A DNA stretch of 64,000 nucleotides. Origin: Thermoanaerobaculia bacterium (lineage in GTDB: Bacteria > Acidobacteriota > Thermoanaerobaculia > Multivoradales > JAIOJS01). Each line of letters opens with the position of its first letter. Within the stretch, counting starts at the first letter, position 1. The notes under the pieces were generated by a model. The model saw only the letters and a program-made list of their open reading frames with translations. It ran no database searches and had not been told where the DNA came from. Position numbers and translations under genes: made by a program. The DNA lies in assembly GCA_030429235.1 (NCBI GenBank), contig JAUIDB010000016.1:33461-97460 (forward strand). Direction: 5' to 3'. Below, piece by piece: positions 32,565 through 41,047 of this stretch.

Positions 32565-33773
32565 TCAGGCGTTCTCGAAGAGCAGACTCTCGGCCAGTCT
32601 GGGGTCCTTCATCGGGACGAGTGCCCCCTTGGCCATCAGTCGCGTCAGCACGGCGAGAAAGAGGCCTCCGACTCCGATGAGGGAGGTGACGTCGGCCAAC
32701 GCGAGTGCCGGACCGTCGTGATGGAGGTTGGGCATCACCAGCCAGTAGAGGTCGAGATAGTGCATCGCCAGAAGCCAGATCGAGACCACCATCAAGCCGA
32801 GGCGCTGACGCTTGACGTCGCGAAGCAACAGAACGAAGAAAGGCAGCACGAAGTGGCCGAGCGCCAGGGCGATCGAGGTGCTCTTCCAGCCCGTGTTCCA
32901 GCGCGCCGCGAAGAACTCTGTCTCCTCGGGGATGTTGGCGTACCAGATCAACATGAACTGAGAGAAGGCGATGTAGGCCCAGAACACGGTGAAGCCAAAC
33001 AACAGTTTGCCCAGGTCGTGGTAGTGCTCCCAGGTCACGAGTTCGTGGAGGGCTCCGGCGCGCTGTAGGGATAGAGCCAGGAGGATGAGTACCGCGAGGA
33101 TTCCCACCACCGATCCGGCGAAGAAGTACACCCCGAAGATGGTCGAGAACCAGTGCGGATCGAGGGACATCAGCCAGTCGAAGGCGGCGAGGGTCTGGCT
33201 CAGGCCGTACAGGATGATCGCTAGCGGCGAGAGGTTCTGCAGGCGACGGGTAATCGACGCCTCACCGATTTCGTCCTGGCGCCGCGAGGTTCGCCAGTAG
33301 TAGAGGCCGATCGCCGACCAGATGACGAAGTAGACGATCGCTCGCAGGTGGAAGAGGCCGGCATCGAGATAGGGAGCTTTGTGCTGCAGGATCGGATCGT
33401 GAGCCACCGCATCGGCGTGGGTCCAGTGGTAGATTTCGTGAATGCCGAGGGCGATCGGGATGAACAGCAGGGCAAACAACGGCAAGGTCGCCATGACGTG
33501 TTCCGCGAGTCGTCGGATGGTGACGCTCCAACCGGCCCGGACCAGGAACTGAATGACGACGAAGAAGAGACCGCCGAGGCCGAGGCTGAGGAAGAACAGG
33601 AAAGCGACGAGATACGAGTGCAACGCGTCGGCCGGGTGTCCCTTGCCCAGCAGGCCGGTCAGAAGCAGTCCCACGACCCCGATGGCCATTCCCAGGGTCG
33701 GCAGGCGGCGCCAGATTCCCTGGTTGGGTAGCGCCACCCGGTCGGAAGGTAGGCTGGGGGTCTGAATCTCCAT
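32565..33773 (-). CDS. actF: ACIII subunit ActF, NrfD-like quinol-binding membrane protein (split copy)
   Basis: A ten-helix membrane protein of 402 residues, homologous to ActF of the complete operon at 45027-46226. Shared hallmarks are IPIALGIHEIYHWTHADAV (matching IPIALGMSDLYHWTDTAAV), FDWLMSLDPHWFSTIFGVYFFAG, and FSQFMLIWYANIPEET. It is expected to be a proton-conducting membrane partner in ACIII. It is the last gene of an actC-actD-actF cluster lacking actA, actB and actE; exactly those three occur at 6.6-10.8 kb. Confidence 0.9.
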   Translation of the reverse strand: MEIQTPSLPSDRVALPNQGIWRRLPTLGMAIGVVGLLLTGLLGKGHPADALHSYLVAFLFFLSLGLGGLFFVVIQFLVRAGWSVTIRRLAEHVMATLPLFALLFIPIALGIHEIYHWTHADAVAHDPILQHKAPYLDAGLFHLRAIVYFVIWSAIGLYYWRTSRRQDEIGEASITRRLQNLSPLAIILYGLSQTLAAFDWLMSLDPHWFSTIFGVYFFAGSVVGILAVLILLALSLQRAGALHELVTWEHYHDLGKLLFGFTVFWAYIAFSQFMLIWYANIPEETEFFAARWNTGWKSTSIALALGHFVLPFFVLLLRDVKRQRLGLMVVSIWLLAMHYLDLYWLVMPNLHHDGPALALADVTSLIGVGGLFLAVLTRLMAKGALVPMKDPRLAESLLFENA

Positions 33774-33775
33774 GC

Positions 33776-34309
33776 TCAGGCCTCCACCACTTCGACGTGG
33801 TCAGCTCCCTGGCTGCGGAGGAGCCAGGCGGTCCCTTCGGGGTCGAACTCGGGATCGGTCGACTCGATCGAGAGGAAAAAACGATCGTCGCTGAACCTCT
33901 CGAACCGTTTCGAGTTGAACAGGGGGTGGTGGTGCTGGGGAAGCTTGGAGAGGCCGAGGAACCCCAGGAACGCGCCGGCGGCTCCTCCCATGACGCCACA
34001 CTCGAACATGATCGGCACGAAGGCAGGCCAACTGAACAGGGGCTTGCCGCTGACGACCAGAGGGTAGGCCTGGGTACTGGCCCACCACTGCAGTCCCATT
34101 CCGGCGGCGGCGCCACCTAGGCCGAGGACGAGCACGACCATCGATACCCAGGATCGCTTCAGGCCCATCGCTCGCTCCAAACCGTGGATCGGGAACGGGG
34201 TGTGCGCGTCCCAGTGGGTGAAGCCGGCGTCGCGAACCCGCTCGCAGGCTTTCCAGAGTTGTTCCGGCGTGTGGAACTCGGCCAGGATTCCCCAGGGTTG
34301 CTTACTCAC
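33776..34309 (-). CDS. actD: ACIII subunit ActD (DUF3341; split copy)
   Basis: A 177-residue membrane protein with two transmembrane helices and conserved flanks: [22 protein letters not shown] and [16 protein letters not shown] at the N-terminus, and [20 protein letters not shown] at the C-terminus. ActD bridges the membrane subunits of ACIII. The start is a GTG at 34309 overlapping the actC stop (GTGA). It lies 2 bases before actF. Confidence 0.9.
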   Translation of the reverse strand: MSKQPWGILAEFHTPEQLWKACERVRDAGFTHWDAHTPFPIHGLERAMGLKRSWVSMVVLVLGLGGAAAGMGLQWWASTQAYPLVVSGKPLFSWPAFVPIMFECGVMGGAAGAFLGFLGLSKLPQHHHPLFNSKRFERFSDDRFFLSIESTDPEFDPEGTAWLLRSQGADHVEVVEA

Positions 34310-35745
34310 TGGCCTCTCCCTCCCTGGGAACCGTGGACGATGGGGTTGTGGTGGTGGACGTGAGCCTGGGGCAACACTCCCTTGACCTCGGCGATCGCCA
34401 CCATCGGCACGAAACGAACGAAGAGCGTGAAGAGAGTGAAGAAGAGCCCGAAACTCCCCAGGAAGGTCGCGATGTCCCAGAACGTGGGTGTGAAGTAGTC
34501 CCAGCTCGACGGCATGAAGTCGCGATGTAGCGAGGTCACGACGATGACGAATCGCTCGAACCACATGCCGATATTGACGAAGATGGAGACCACGAAGAGA
34601 ACTGCGATGCTCCGACGGGCCTTCTTGAACCAGAAGACCTGAGGGATCACCACGTTGCAGGTGATCATCGTCCAGTAGGCCCAGGCGAAGGGGCCGAGCG
34701 CCCGGTTCTTGAACGCGAAGAACTCATAGATGTTGCCGCTGTACCAGGCGACAAAGAACTCGGTGGCATAGGCGTAGCCGACGATCGTTCCGGTGGCCAG
34801 GATGAGTTTGGCCATGCGGTCGAAGTGGAGCATGTTGACGATGTGCTCCATTTTGAAGACGACGCGGCAGATCACCATCAGCGTGATGACCATGGCGAGC
34901 CCAGAGAAGATCGCTCCGGCCACGAAGTAGGGCGGGAAGATGGTGGTGTGCCATCCGGGCAGTTGCGAGGTGGCGAAGTCGAATGACACCACGGAGTGCA
35001 CCGAGAGTACGAGCGGCGTGGCCAGGCCGGCGAGCAGCAAATAGGCGCGCTCGTAGTGCAGCCACTGTCGGTGGGAACCACGCCAGCCGAGCGAGAAGAG
35101 GCCGTAGATCCGCTGCTTGAGGACGGTGGTCGAGCGGTCCCGCATGGTCGCTAGATCGGGGATCAGGCCCAGGTACCAGAAGATCAGGGAGACCGTGCCG
35201 TAGATGTTGACGGCAAAGATGTCCCACATCAGCGGACTGCGGAACTGCGGCCATAGGCTCATCTGGTTGGGCACCGGAAACATCCAGTAGTCGAGCCAGG
35301 GGCGACCGGTATGGATGGCAGGAAAGATCAGTGCGCAGGCGACCGCAAAGAGGGTCATCGCCTCCGCGGTGCGGTTGATCGATGTGCGCCACCGCTGCCG
35401 GAACAGAAAGAGCACCGCCGAGATCAGGGTGCCGGCATGCCCGATGCCGACCCAGAACACGAAGTTGACGATCGGCCAGCCCCAAGCCACGGGCACGTTG
35501 TTGCCCCAGATCCCAGTGCCCTCCCAGATCAGCCACGCCAGGGAGACTCCCAGGAGTCCGAGCAGGGAGAGGCTGAAGGCGAGGAACAAGTACCAGCCGA
35601 GGGGTGCCTTCCATTCCAACGGGCGGGCTACCGCCTCGGTGATGTCGTGGAAGCTCGGATTGCCTTCGATCAGATCGGGCCGACGCTCGATCGGATCGAG
35701 GTCCACGGGTTCCGACACTTCCAGTGTGGATTGGGCTTCCGCCAT
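34306..35745 (-). CDS. actC: ACIII subunit ActC, NrfD-like quinol-binding membrane protein (split copy)
   Basis: A 479-residue ten-helix NrfD/PsrC-type protein, the proposed quinol-oxidising subunit of ACIII. It aligns along its length with ActC at 47469-48875, sharing [31 protein letters not shown], SVVSFDFA and [25 protein letters not shown] at 35745 is preceded by GAGGGAG; a GTG 12 bases upstream is less likely. A 7-base hairpin and a sigma70-like promoter lie upstream. Confidence 0.93.
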   Translation of the reverse strand: MAEAQSTLEVSEPVDLDPIERRPDLIEGNPSFHDITEAVARPLEWKAPLGWYLFLAFSLSLLGLLGVSLAWLIWEGTGIWGNNVPVAWGWPIVNFVFWVGIGHAGTLISAVLFLFRQRWRTSINRTAEAMTLFAVACALIFPAIHTGRPWLDYWMFPVPNQMSLWPQFRSPLMWDIFAVNIYGTVSLIFWYLGLIPDLATMRDRSTTVLKQRIYGLFSLGWRGSHRQWLHYERAYLLLAGLATPLVLSVHSVVSFDFATSQLPGWHTTIFPPYFVAGAIFSGLAMVITLMVICRVVFKMEHIVNMLHFDRMAKLILATGTIVGYAYATEFFVAWYSGNIYEFFAFKNRALGPFAWAYWTMITCNVVIPQVFWFKKARRSIAVLFVVSIFVNIGMWFERFVIVVTSLHRDFMPSSWDYFTPTFWDIATFLGSFGLFFTLFTLFVRFVPMVAIAEVKGVLPQAHVHHHNPIVHGSQGGRGQ

Positions 35746-35764
35746 ACTCCCTCGCAAACTCGTG

Positions 35765-35793
35765 GAGCGATAGCTCTCCTGAGGAGATCGCTC
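35765..35793 (-). promoter_or_regulatory. Leader hairpin of actC transcript
   Basis: GAGCGAT (35765-35771) pairs perfectly with ATCGCTC (35787-35793), with an inner CTCC-tga-GGAG stem, giving a stable hairpin about 20 bases upstream of the actC ATG within the leader of the mRNA. It may be an RNA stability element or translational control structure. Confidence 0.4.
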
Positions 35794-35823
35794 ACACTTT
35801 GAATCGGTAGAATTGTTGGAGAC

Positions 35824-35852
35824 GTTCTAGCATCCCGGCGAACGAGCGTCAA
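35824..35852 (-). promoter_or_regulatory. Sigma70-like promoter of actC-actD-actF
   Basis: TTGACG (35852-35847) and TAGAAC (35829-35824) on the minus strand are 17 bases apart. The transcript would start near 35817, about 70 bases before the actC ATG. It shows that this half-ACIII cluster has its own promoter. Confidence 0.55.
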
Positions 35853-35904
35853 GTTCCGGCAGGCTGCCGGGACGCTCAGATGTCGGGTGGAAAGAGGCAG
35901 GGAG

Positions 35905-36444
35905 ATGAACGAAACTGACGAGACGCCGAAGGTGGCTTCATGGCGGTCGCCAAAGACCGCGATTCGAGCGAGCGCTACGCAAGGCCGGGGCGTGTACGCG
36001 ACGACGTCGATCGCCGCCGGCGAGTTGGTCGCGGTCAAAGGGGGGTATCTGGTGGATGGCGCCCGACTCCGTCGGATGAAGCCGGTGATCGGAGACGCCG
36101 AGCTCCAGGTCGCCAGCGATCTCTTCCTGATTCCCAGCCGGCGAGAGGAGCACGATGCGGTCATGATGTTCCTCAACCACTCCTGTGCTCCCAACGCCGG
36201 AGTCCGGGGCAACATCCTCTTCGTGGCTCGGCGCGAGATCGAGGCCGGGGAGGAGGTCACCATCGACTACGCGATGATCGACGATGGAGACTTCGAGATG
36301 ACGTGTCGTTGCGGCGAGCCGGAGTGCCGCGGCACGATCCACGGGCGCGACTGGCAACGGCCTGAGCTGCAGCGGCGCTATCGGGGCTTCTTCTCCTCCT
36401 ACCTCGAAGACGAGATCTCGCGACGCCAGCAAGCTGCGGACTGA
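35905..36444 (+). CDS. SET-domain protein lysine methyltransferase-like
   Basis: A 179-residue protein with a compact SET domain. Motifs are GRGVYATTSIAAGELV (SAM loop), FLNHSCAPNAGV (NHS motif) and EEVTIDYAM, followed by a post-SET cysteine cluster CRCGEPECRG that would bind zinc. Such proteins methylate protein lysines; bacterial targets are poorly known. ATG at 35905 is favoured by AAAGAGG upstream; GTG at 35887 is an alternative. It is divergent from the actC promoter. Confidence 0.8.
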   Translation: MNETDETPKVASWRSPKTAIRASATQGRGVYATTSIAAGELVAVKGGYLVDGARLRRMKPVIGDAELQVASDLFLIPSRREEHDAVMMFLNHSCAPNAGVRGNILFVARREIEAGEEVTIDYAMIDDGDFEMTCRCGEPECRGTIHGRDWQRPELQRRYRGFFSSYLEDEISRRQQAAD

Positions 36445-36478
36445 GCGCCCCGGATGCCGAGGAGGGAAGAGCAGGAGG

Positions 36479-37267
36479 GTGGGTGATGGTGTGTCCCCCG
36501 TGGTAAGGGCAGAGGAGCAGCGCGGTTGCCCCGTGGTGCACCGATTCTCCCGCCCGCAGGAGGCGGTCGCCGCGGCGGCGGCTCGGATCCTCGAGCTGAC
36601 CTCGGGCCGGGGCGAGATGGTCCTCGGCTGGCCGACGGGGCGCACGATGATCCCGCTGTACGATGCCCTGGCGCGGTGGGCGCCCGAGGAGCGACAGAAA
36701 CTCCAGCGCCATCGTGGCTTCAACCTGGATGAACTGCTGTTGCCAGCGCAGCACCCGGCGAGTTTCGCCGCCTACATGGAGCGCCATGCCTTCGCTCCTG
36801 GGCTGCTCTTGCCGTCGCGATGCGACATCCCTCGAATCGAGGGCGATCCCCTCGTCGAGTGCGCTCGCTACGAGGCTGCCCTGCAGCAGGTGGGAGGGCT
36901 CGACCTGGCGATTCTAGGGATCGGGGAAGATGGGCACATCGCCTACAACCTGCCGGGTCCGGCGGAGGCTGTGACCCACCTGGTCGAGCTCCCTGACCGG
37001 ATCGCCGACACCCTGCCCGGACCGGAGTTCCCTCGGCCGCTGCGTGCGATCACGCTGGGTCTGGGGGCCTTCCAGCAGGCTGAGCGGCTCCTCCTGCTCG
37101 CGACGGGTACGGCCAAAGCCACGGCGGTGCAGCAGCTGGTGGAGGGACCGCGATCGACGGACTGGCCCGCGACCCTGCTGCGGAGTCACCCGCGCTTCGA
37201 GGTCTACGTCGATGCCGCCGCGGCGAGCCAGATCGCCCCGGACGCTCGCGCGGAACCTCGCGGGTAG
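36479..37267 (+). CDS. Glucosamine-6-phosphate isomerase/6-phosphogluconolactonase-family sugar isomerase
   Basis: A 262-residue NagB-type protein. GWPTGRTMIPLYDAL is the phosphate loop, FNLDEL matches the active-site Asp segment, and LGIGEDGHIAYN is the family's DGHIAFN motif with catalytic residues. It would interconvert a phosphorylated amino sugar in cytoplasmic sugar or cell-wall metabolism; whether it is true NagB cannot be decided from motifs alone. The start is GTG at 36479 behind GCAGGAGGG. It is followed by arsC. Confidence 0.8.
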   Translation: MGDGVSPVVRAEEQRGCPVVHRFSRPQEAVAAAAARILELTSGRGEMVLGWPTGRTMIPLYDALARWAPEERQKLQRHRGFNLDELLLPAQHPASFAAYMERHAFAPGLLLPSRCDIPRIEGDPLVECARYEAALQQVGGLDLAILGIGEDGHIAYNLPGPAEAVTHLVELPDRIADTLPGPEFPRPLRAITLGLGAFQQAERLLLLATGTAKATAVQQLVEGPRSTDWPATLLRSHPRFEVYVDAAAASQIAPDARAEPRG

Positions 37268-37342
37268 CGAAGAAACCGGTGTGCCGTCGTCCTCGCGAGC
37301 GCACTCCGGCTCCCGAGGTAGAGTCGGGGTGTGGGAAGAGCC

Positions 37343-37699
37343 ATGCTAACCCTGATCTGCCGCCGCACCTGAAGCACCTGTCGCAAGGCGGTCGCCTTGC
37401 TCGACGAACAGCAGGTCACCTACCGCTACCGGGAGTACACCGAGGAGCCGCTCGACCGCGAGGAACTCGGGCGGGTCCTGGCGGCACTCGGCGTCAACCC
37501 GCGGGACGTGCTGCGGCACCGGGATCCGGCGTATCGCGAATTGGGACTCGGCGGCGACGAGTCGGACGCCGAACTGATCGAGGCGATGGTCTCCCGACCG
37601 ACGCTGCTGCAGCGTCCGATCGGTTGGTTGGGATCTCGGGCGGTCGTGGGTCGGCCGATCGAGACGCTACTGGAACTCGTGGCTACCGCCGGGGAGTGA
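37343..37699 (+). CDS. arsC: ArsC/Spx-family reductase with in-frame UGA, probable selenocysteine
   Basis: An arsenate-reductase-like thioredoxin-fold protein of 118 residues if the TGA at 37370-37372 is read through. The N-terminus is MLTLICRRT-U-STCRKAVALLDE, where the TGA occupies the first Cys of the family's CSTC redox motif (residue 10), leaving C13. The rest is a complete ArsC domain (EEPLDREELGRVLAALG, SRPTLLQRPIGW with the conserved Arg residues). GGAAGAG precedes the ATG at 37343. Ten bases after the TGA a perfect hairpin with a GGTC loop fits a bacterial SECIS element. A pseudogene or sequencing error is possible, but TGA at exactly the redox Cys plus the hairpin makes selenocysteine far more likely. 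Without readthrough only a 109-codon fragment lacking the active site would start at a TTG. Confidence 0.83.
37370..37400 (+). promoter_or_regulatory. Putative bacterial SECIS element with Sec UGA codon
   Basis: After the UGA (37370-37372) and a 10-base spacer, GCAAGGC (37383-37389) pairs perfectly with GCCTTGC (37394-37400), closing a GGTC tetraloop (37390-37393). The 17 bases from UGA to loop, and a G opening the loop, match the bacterial SECIS model, and the GGUC loop is the same as the SelB-binding core of E. coli fdhF. Confidence 0.8.
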
Positions 37700-37705
37700 C
37701 GATCT

Positions 37706-38950
37706 TCAGCTGGATCCTGGGCGGCCGCCGAAGACCGGGCCCCGGGCGGCACCTTGCATCCCCTCCTCCATCAGCTCAGCCGTGATCAGCTCCTCGCCGC
37801 GGCGGCGAGCGAAGGCTTCGATGCCACTCTCGAGCTTGCGGCGGATGAAGCGGATGGGGATCCGTTCCAGCCGCGCCCGAGCCTCGGGGCTCCAGCGCAA
37901 GGCTCCGGTGTCCAGGCGGGCGCCGCTCGGCTGGTGAGGGCAGGCTGGGTCCTCGGCGAACAGGTTGCCGGTCTGGGCGTAGGCTCGGCATCGGCAGCCG
38001 CCACAGAGGTCGCGGTACTCGCAGGCGCCACAGCGGCCTTCGAGTCGCTCCGGATCGCGTAGGTCGCGAAGCAGTGGGGCGTCGAGCCAGACCGAGGCGA
38101 AGCCTCCTTCGAGGACATTGCCGGCCACCTCGGCCGTGTACGGGCAGGGCGTGACGTTGCCCTCGGGCGTGATGCGGCAGTAGTGCGTACCGGCCATGCA
38201 GCCACCGCTCTCGAGCCCGGCCAGGCCCTGCTCGTAGGCGATCCGCTTGAACTGGGGAGCGCACTTGGCTCGCACCAACATGGGCCGGTACTCCTCCTGC
38301 TGACGAGTCAGCCAGGCCAGCAACGCCTCGGTGCGCTCGGCCGTGAGTTCGGTCATCGTGGTGCCGCGTCCGGTCTGGACCAGGAAGTAGAGGTTGAAGG
38401 ACCAGGCTCCCTGGTCGCGGGCGAAGGCCAGGAGGTCGGAGATCTCGTCATAGTTCTCCTCCATGACCGTGGTCTGAACCAGAACCTCGAGGCCGTGGCG
38501 ACGACAGGTCTCGAGGGCCCGTACCGAATGGTGCCAGGCGTCGCGTCCGCCGCGGAAGGCGTCGTGGCGATCGGCGTCGATCGAGTCGATGCTGATGCCG
38601 ACGCCGCGCACGCCGCACTCGACCATCTTCTCGGCCACAGGGTCGGTGACCAGGACGCCATTGGTTCCCATCACGACCCACAAGCCTCGACGCGACGCGG
38701 CCTGTGCGATCTGGTAGATGTCCTTCCGCAGCAGGGGTTCGCCGCCGGTCAGAATCACCATCTCGGTTCCCAAATCGGCCATCTCGTCGACCAGAGCCAG
38801 GCACTCTTCGGTATCGAGTTCGCGTGCCGTCGAGCGGCCGGCGTCCAGATAGCAGTGCGGACACTTCAGGTTGCACTTCTTGGTCAGGTTCCAAGAGACC
38901 AGAGAGGGTTGAAACGAGGGATGGGCGGTCATCGGATGCAAAACGGGCAC
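37706..38950 (-). CDS. AhbD/NirJ-like radical SAM/SPASM protein with C-terminal PCP_red domain
   Basis: A 414-residue radical SAM enzyme. The cluster is C26, C30, C33 (CNLKCPHC) in a WNLTKKCNLKCPHCYLDAGR context typical of the haem-synthesis enzymes NirJ, AhbC and AhbD. The SPASM region has GGCMAGTHYCRITPEG, CPYT and CGACEYRDLCGGCRCRAY. The last 60 residues form a PCP_red domain (LRWSPEARARLERIPIRF...), the third protein with this domain in the window. Start is GTG at 38950 (AGGAGA just before), TTG at 38941 or ATG at 38932; the N-terminus is uncertain. Tetrapyrrole or peptide modification is possible; the exact substrate is not visible. Confidence 0.75.
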   Translation of the reverse strand: MPVLHPMTAHPSFQPSLVSWNLTKKCNLKCPHCYLDAGRSTARELDTEECLALVDEMADLGTEMVILTGGEPLLRKDIYQIAQAASRRGLWVVMGTNGVLVTDPVAEKMVECGVRGVGISIDSIDADRHDAFRGGRDAWHHSVRALETCRRHGLEVLVQTTVMEENYDEISDLLAFARDQGAWSFNLYFLVQTGRGTTMTELTAERTEALLAWLTRQQEEYRPMLVRAKCAPQFKRIAYEQGLAGLESGGCMAGTHYCRITPEGNVTPCPYTAEVAGNVLEGGFASVWLDAPLLRDLRDPERLEGRCGACEYRDLCGGCRCRAYAQTGNLFAEDPACPHQPSGARLDTGALRWSPEARARLERIPIRFIRRKLESGIEAFARRRGEELITAELMEEGMQGAARGPVFGGRPGSS

Positions 38951-38999
38951 TCTCCTGAGGGGCGGTGGGTCGAGTATAGCGATGCAGTATCCTGATCGG

Positions 39000-39980
39000 A
39001 TGCGTGCACAGCGAGCCGCCGTTTTCGCCTTCCTGCTGTGGCTCAGCCTCGGGTCGACGCTCGCGGCGCAGCCACCGGCGGCAGAGAGCGAGGCCCGCTT
39101 CGACCTGACATGGCGCCTCGAGGCGTCGATTCGACATCGGCGAGCGGACGGTGATGTCTGGGCGGGAGGGCAGGTGCGGCTTGTCGACCGCTCTCCGCCC
39201 GAGCAGGACCTGGTCCTCGAACTCGAAGAAGTTCGGGAGGCACCCTGGAAGCTCTACTGGGTCGATCCGTGGGGACCGTTTGGCGAGGAGGTCAAGGTGG
39301 CCTCGGTCATCGATCTGCCGGAGGGCTCCTGGGCCGCCTTGGCGATGGCCCGCCAAGTCGCCGAGTCGGAAGGACGTCGGCGCTACGAGGAGTGGGCCGC
39401 CCAGAGGTCCGACCCTCCGCCCTTCGACGGCAGCTTCGCCTTCGTGGTCATCGGACCGGCGTGGGGTCGGTTGCGGCTGCGGCTACCCGCCGAGGGCGGC
39501 GCGGCCGAACCCGAGAATCGCCTGACGGATCGGTGGCTGGTGGGACCGTTCGATCGCTGGGTCGGTTCGGCCTGGCCCGAGGTCGACACCGGGTACTGGT
39601 TCTGGAACGCCGGGCCCGAGGGCCCGTTCCCGTACGAACCCCATACCTACCACGCCTTGATGAAGATCCTGCCCCGCCTGGAGCGCGGTTCGCAAGCTCC
39701 CGCCGACTGGCCGGAGCGGGTGCTGGCCTCGACCCTGGCCATGGTGCGAACTCTGGTGCCGCGGATCTCGCAGGTCCTGCCGGAGGCGACGGAGCCCTTC
39801 GCGGGCGGCCAGATCCGAAGGACGGTCGCCCCAGGCTACGAGCGCTTCGATCTCGGAGGAGCCTCGATCGAACGCCGGGTGTCGGCGACGGGTGTTCCCG
39901 AACTGGTAGCGGTCCAGATCAAAGCCGAATCGACTTCGATCGGACTGCGACTCGAACTCGGGTTGGTGGAGTCGGACTGA
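39000..39980 (+). CDS. Secreted protein of unknown function
   Basis: A 326-residue protein with a signal peptide (MRAQRAAVFAFLLWLSLGSTLAAQ) and no other membrane segment. It is rich in Trp, Arg and Glu, with strand-rich stretches (VWAGGQVRLVDRSPPEQDLVLELEE), but I recognise no family. ATG at 39000 is chosen over 38982 because it places the signal peptide at the N-terminus. It is divergent from the radical SAM gene and converges with the caa3 operon. Confidence 0.6.
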   Translation: MRAQRAAVFAFLLWLSLGSTLAAQPPAAESEARFDLTWRLEASIRHRRADGDVWAGGQVRLVDRSPPEQDLVLELEEVREAPWKLYWVDPWGPFGEEVKVASVIDLPEGSWAALAMARQVAESEGRRRYEEWAAQRSDPPPFDGSFAFVVIGPAWGRLRLRLPAEGGAAEPENRLTDRWLVGPFDRWVGSAWPEVDTGYWFWNAGPEGPFPYEPHTYHALMKILPRLERGSQAPADWPERVLASTLAMVRTLVPRISQVLPEATEPFAGGQIRRTVAPGYERFDLGGASIERRVSATGVPELVAVQIKAESTSIGLRLELGLVESD

Positions 39981-40018
39981 CTCGATCGCAGCTCGGCGCC
40001 GAGGGGAGAGGTCTCCGC

Positions 40019-40324
40019 CTAGCTGCCCGGCACCCCCAGCCAACCGCGGGTCAAGAAGTCTGACATGGTGATCAGGAGGAGTACCACGAGGAAGAGCACG
40101 GCGAGGATCACGGCGAGTTTGGTGGTCCGCTCGCTCCACTTCACGTGCATGAAAAAGAGCACGACCAGGGTGGCTTTGGTCAATGCGATGCCGATCGCGA
40201 TGACGTCGTTCCACGGATCGCCGAAGTGCTGGAAGGCGACCCAGACCGTGGCCGCGGTCAACGCGAACAGGAAGGCGATGATCGTGATGTAGGTCTTCGG
40301 GGTGACGATATGGTGCTCAGACAC
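40019..40324 (-). CDS. ctaF: Cytochrome c oxidase subunit IV (COX4_pro), caa3 oxidase
   Basis: A 101-residue three-helix protein with ALTKATLVVLFFMHVKWSERTTKL, the characteristic middle of prokaryotic subunit IV. Last gene of the long act-caa3 operon, 16 bases after ctaE. Confidence 0.87.
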   Translation of the reverse strand: MSEHHIVTPKTYITIIAFLFALTAATVWVAFQHFGDPWNDVIAIGIALTKATLVVLFFMHVKWSERTTKLAVILAVLFLVVLLLITMSDFLTRGWLGVPGS

Positions 40325-40340
40325 GAGGTTCCTCCGAGAT

Positions 40341-40997
40341 CTAGGCGCGGCCCAGGAGATAGAGCAGGGGGAAGAGGAAGATCCAGACGATATCCACGAA
40401 GTGCCAATAGAGCCCGAAGAGCTCGATCGGGTGGCTGTACTCGGGTGTGTAGCGCCCCTTGGCCGCGTGGTAGATGTAGAACAGCAGGAGTCCGAAGCCG
40501 ACCACCATGTGCAGGGCGTGCATGCCGGTCATGGCGAAGTAGAGCGCCATGAACATCTTGATCTGCCCGGCGTACGGACTGTCCGATTCGAAGTTGTAGC
40601 CCGGAACCAGGTGGTGTTCGATCTTGGCGCTGTACTCGACGTACTTGACGCCGAGGAAGACGGCTCCCAGCGCCAGAGTGGCGATGAGCATCCAGAGCAG
40701 TACCTTCTTCTTGCCGGTCTGAGCGGCCCATACCGCCATCGCCATGGTGAAGGAAGAGGCCAGGAGAACCGCGGTATTGAAGCCACCGAGCTTGATGTCG
40801 AGCTGCGCACTCCCCAGCTCGAAGCCGATGGGGTAGAGGTAGCGGTAGACCAGGTAGGCGGTGAACAGGCCACCAAAGAACATCAGCTCCTGGGCGACGA
40901 AGGCCCACATTCCGAGAGTCGAGGCGGAGCGCTGCTGCTCCATCGAGTCGAAATGGTGCTGGAGTTCGGGAGAGTGCGCTTCAGCGGACGCAGACAT
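40341..40997 (-). CDS. ctaE: Cytochrome c oxidase subunit III, caa3 oxidase
   Basis: A 218-residue five-helix CoxC protein: LGMWAFVAQELMFFGGLFTAYLVYRY, AMTGMHALHMVVGFGLL and HFVDIVWIFLFPLLYLLGRA. It is paralogous to the protein at 26275-26871 but belongs to the caa3 set. It follows subunit I by 50 bases. Confidence 0.94.
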   Translation of the reverse strand: MSASAEAHSPELQHHFDSMEQQRSASTLGMWAFVAQELMFFGGLFTAYLVYRYLYPIGFELGSAQLDIKLGGFNTAVLLASSFTMAMAVWAAQTGKKKVLLWMLIATLALGAVFLGVKYVEYSAKIEHHLVPGYNFESDSPYAGQIKMFMALYFAMTGMHALHMVVGFGLLLFYIYHAAKGRYTPEYSHPIELFGLYWHFVDIVWIFLFPLLYLLGRA

Positions 40998-41047
40998 GGA
41001 CGACCTCCAGGGAGTTCGGGGTAGTTGCGGCTAGGGGGAGCAGGATG

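Noticed and set aside
37397..37699. Short gene starting at TTG 37397 instead of a UGA-containing arsC
   Set aside because: It lacks the redox motif and first strand of ArsC and has no ribosome binding site, whereas ATG 37343 has one and yields a complete domain.
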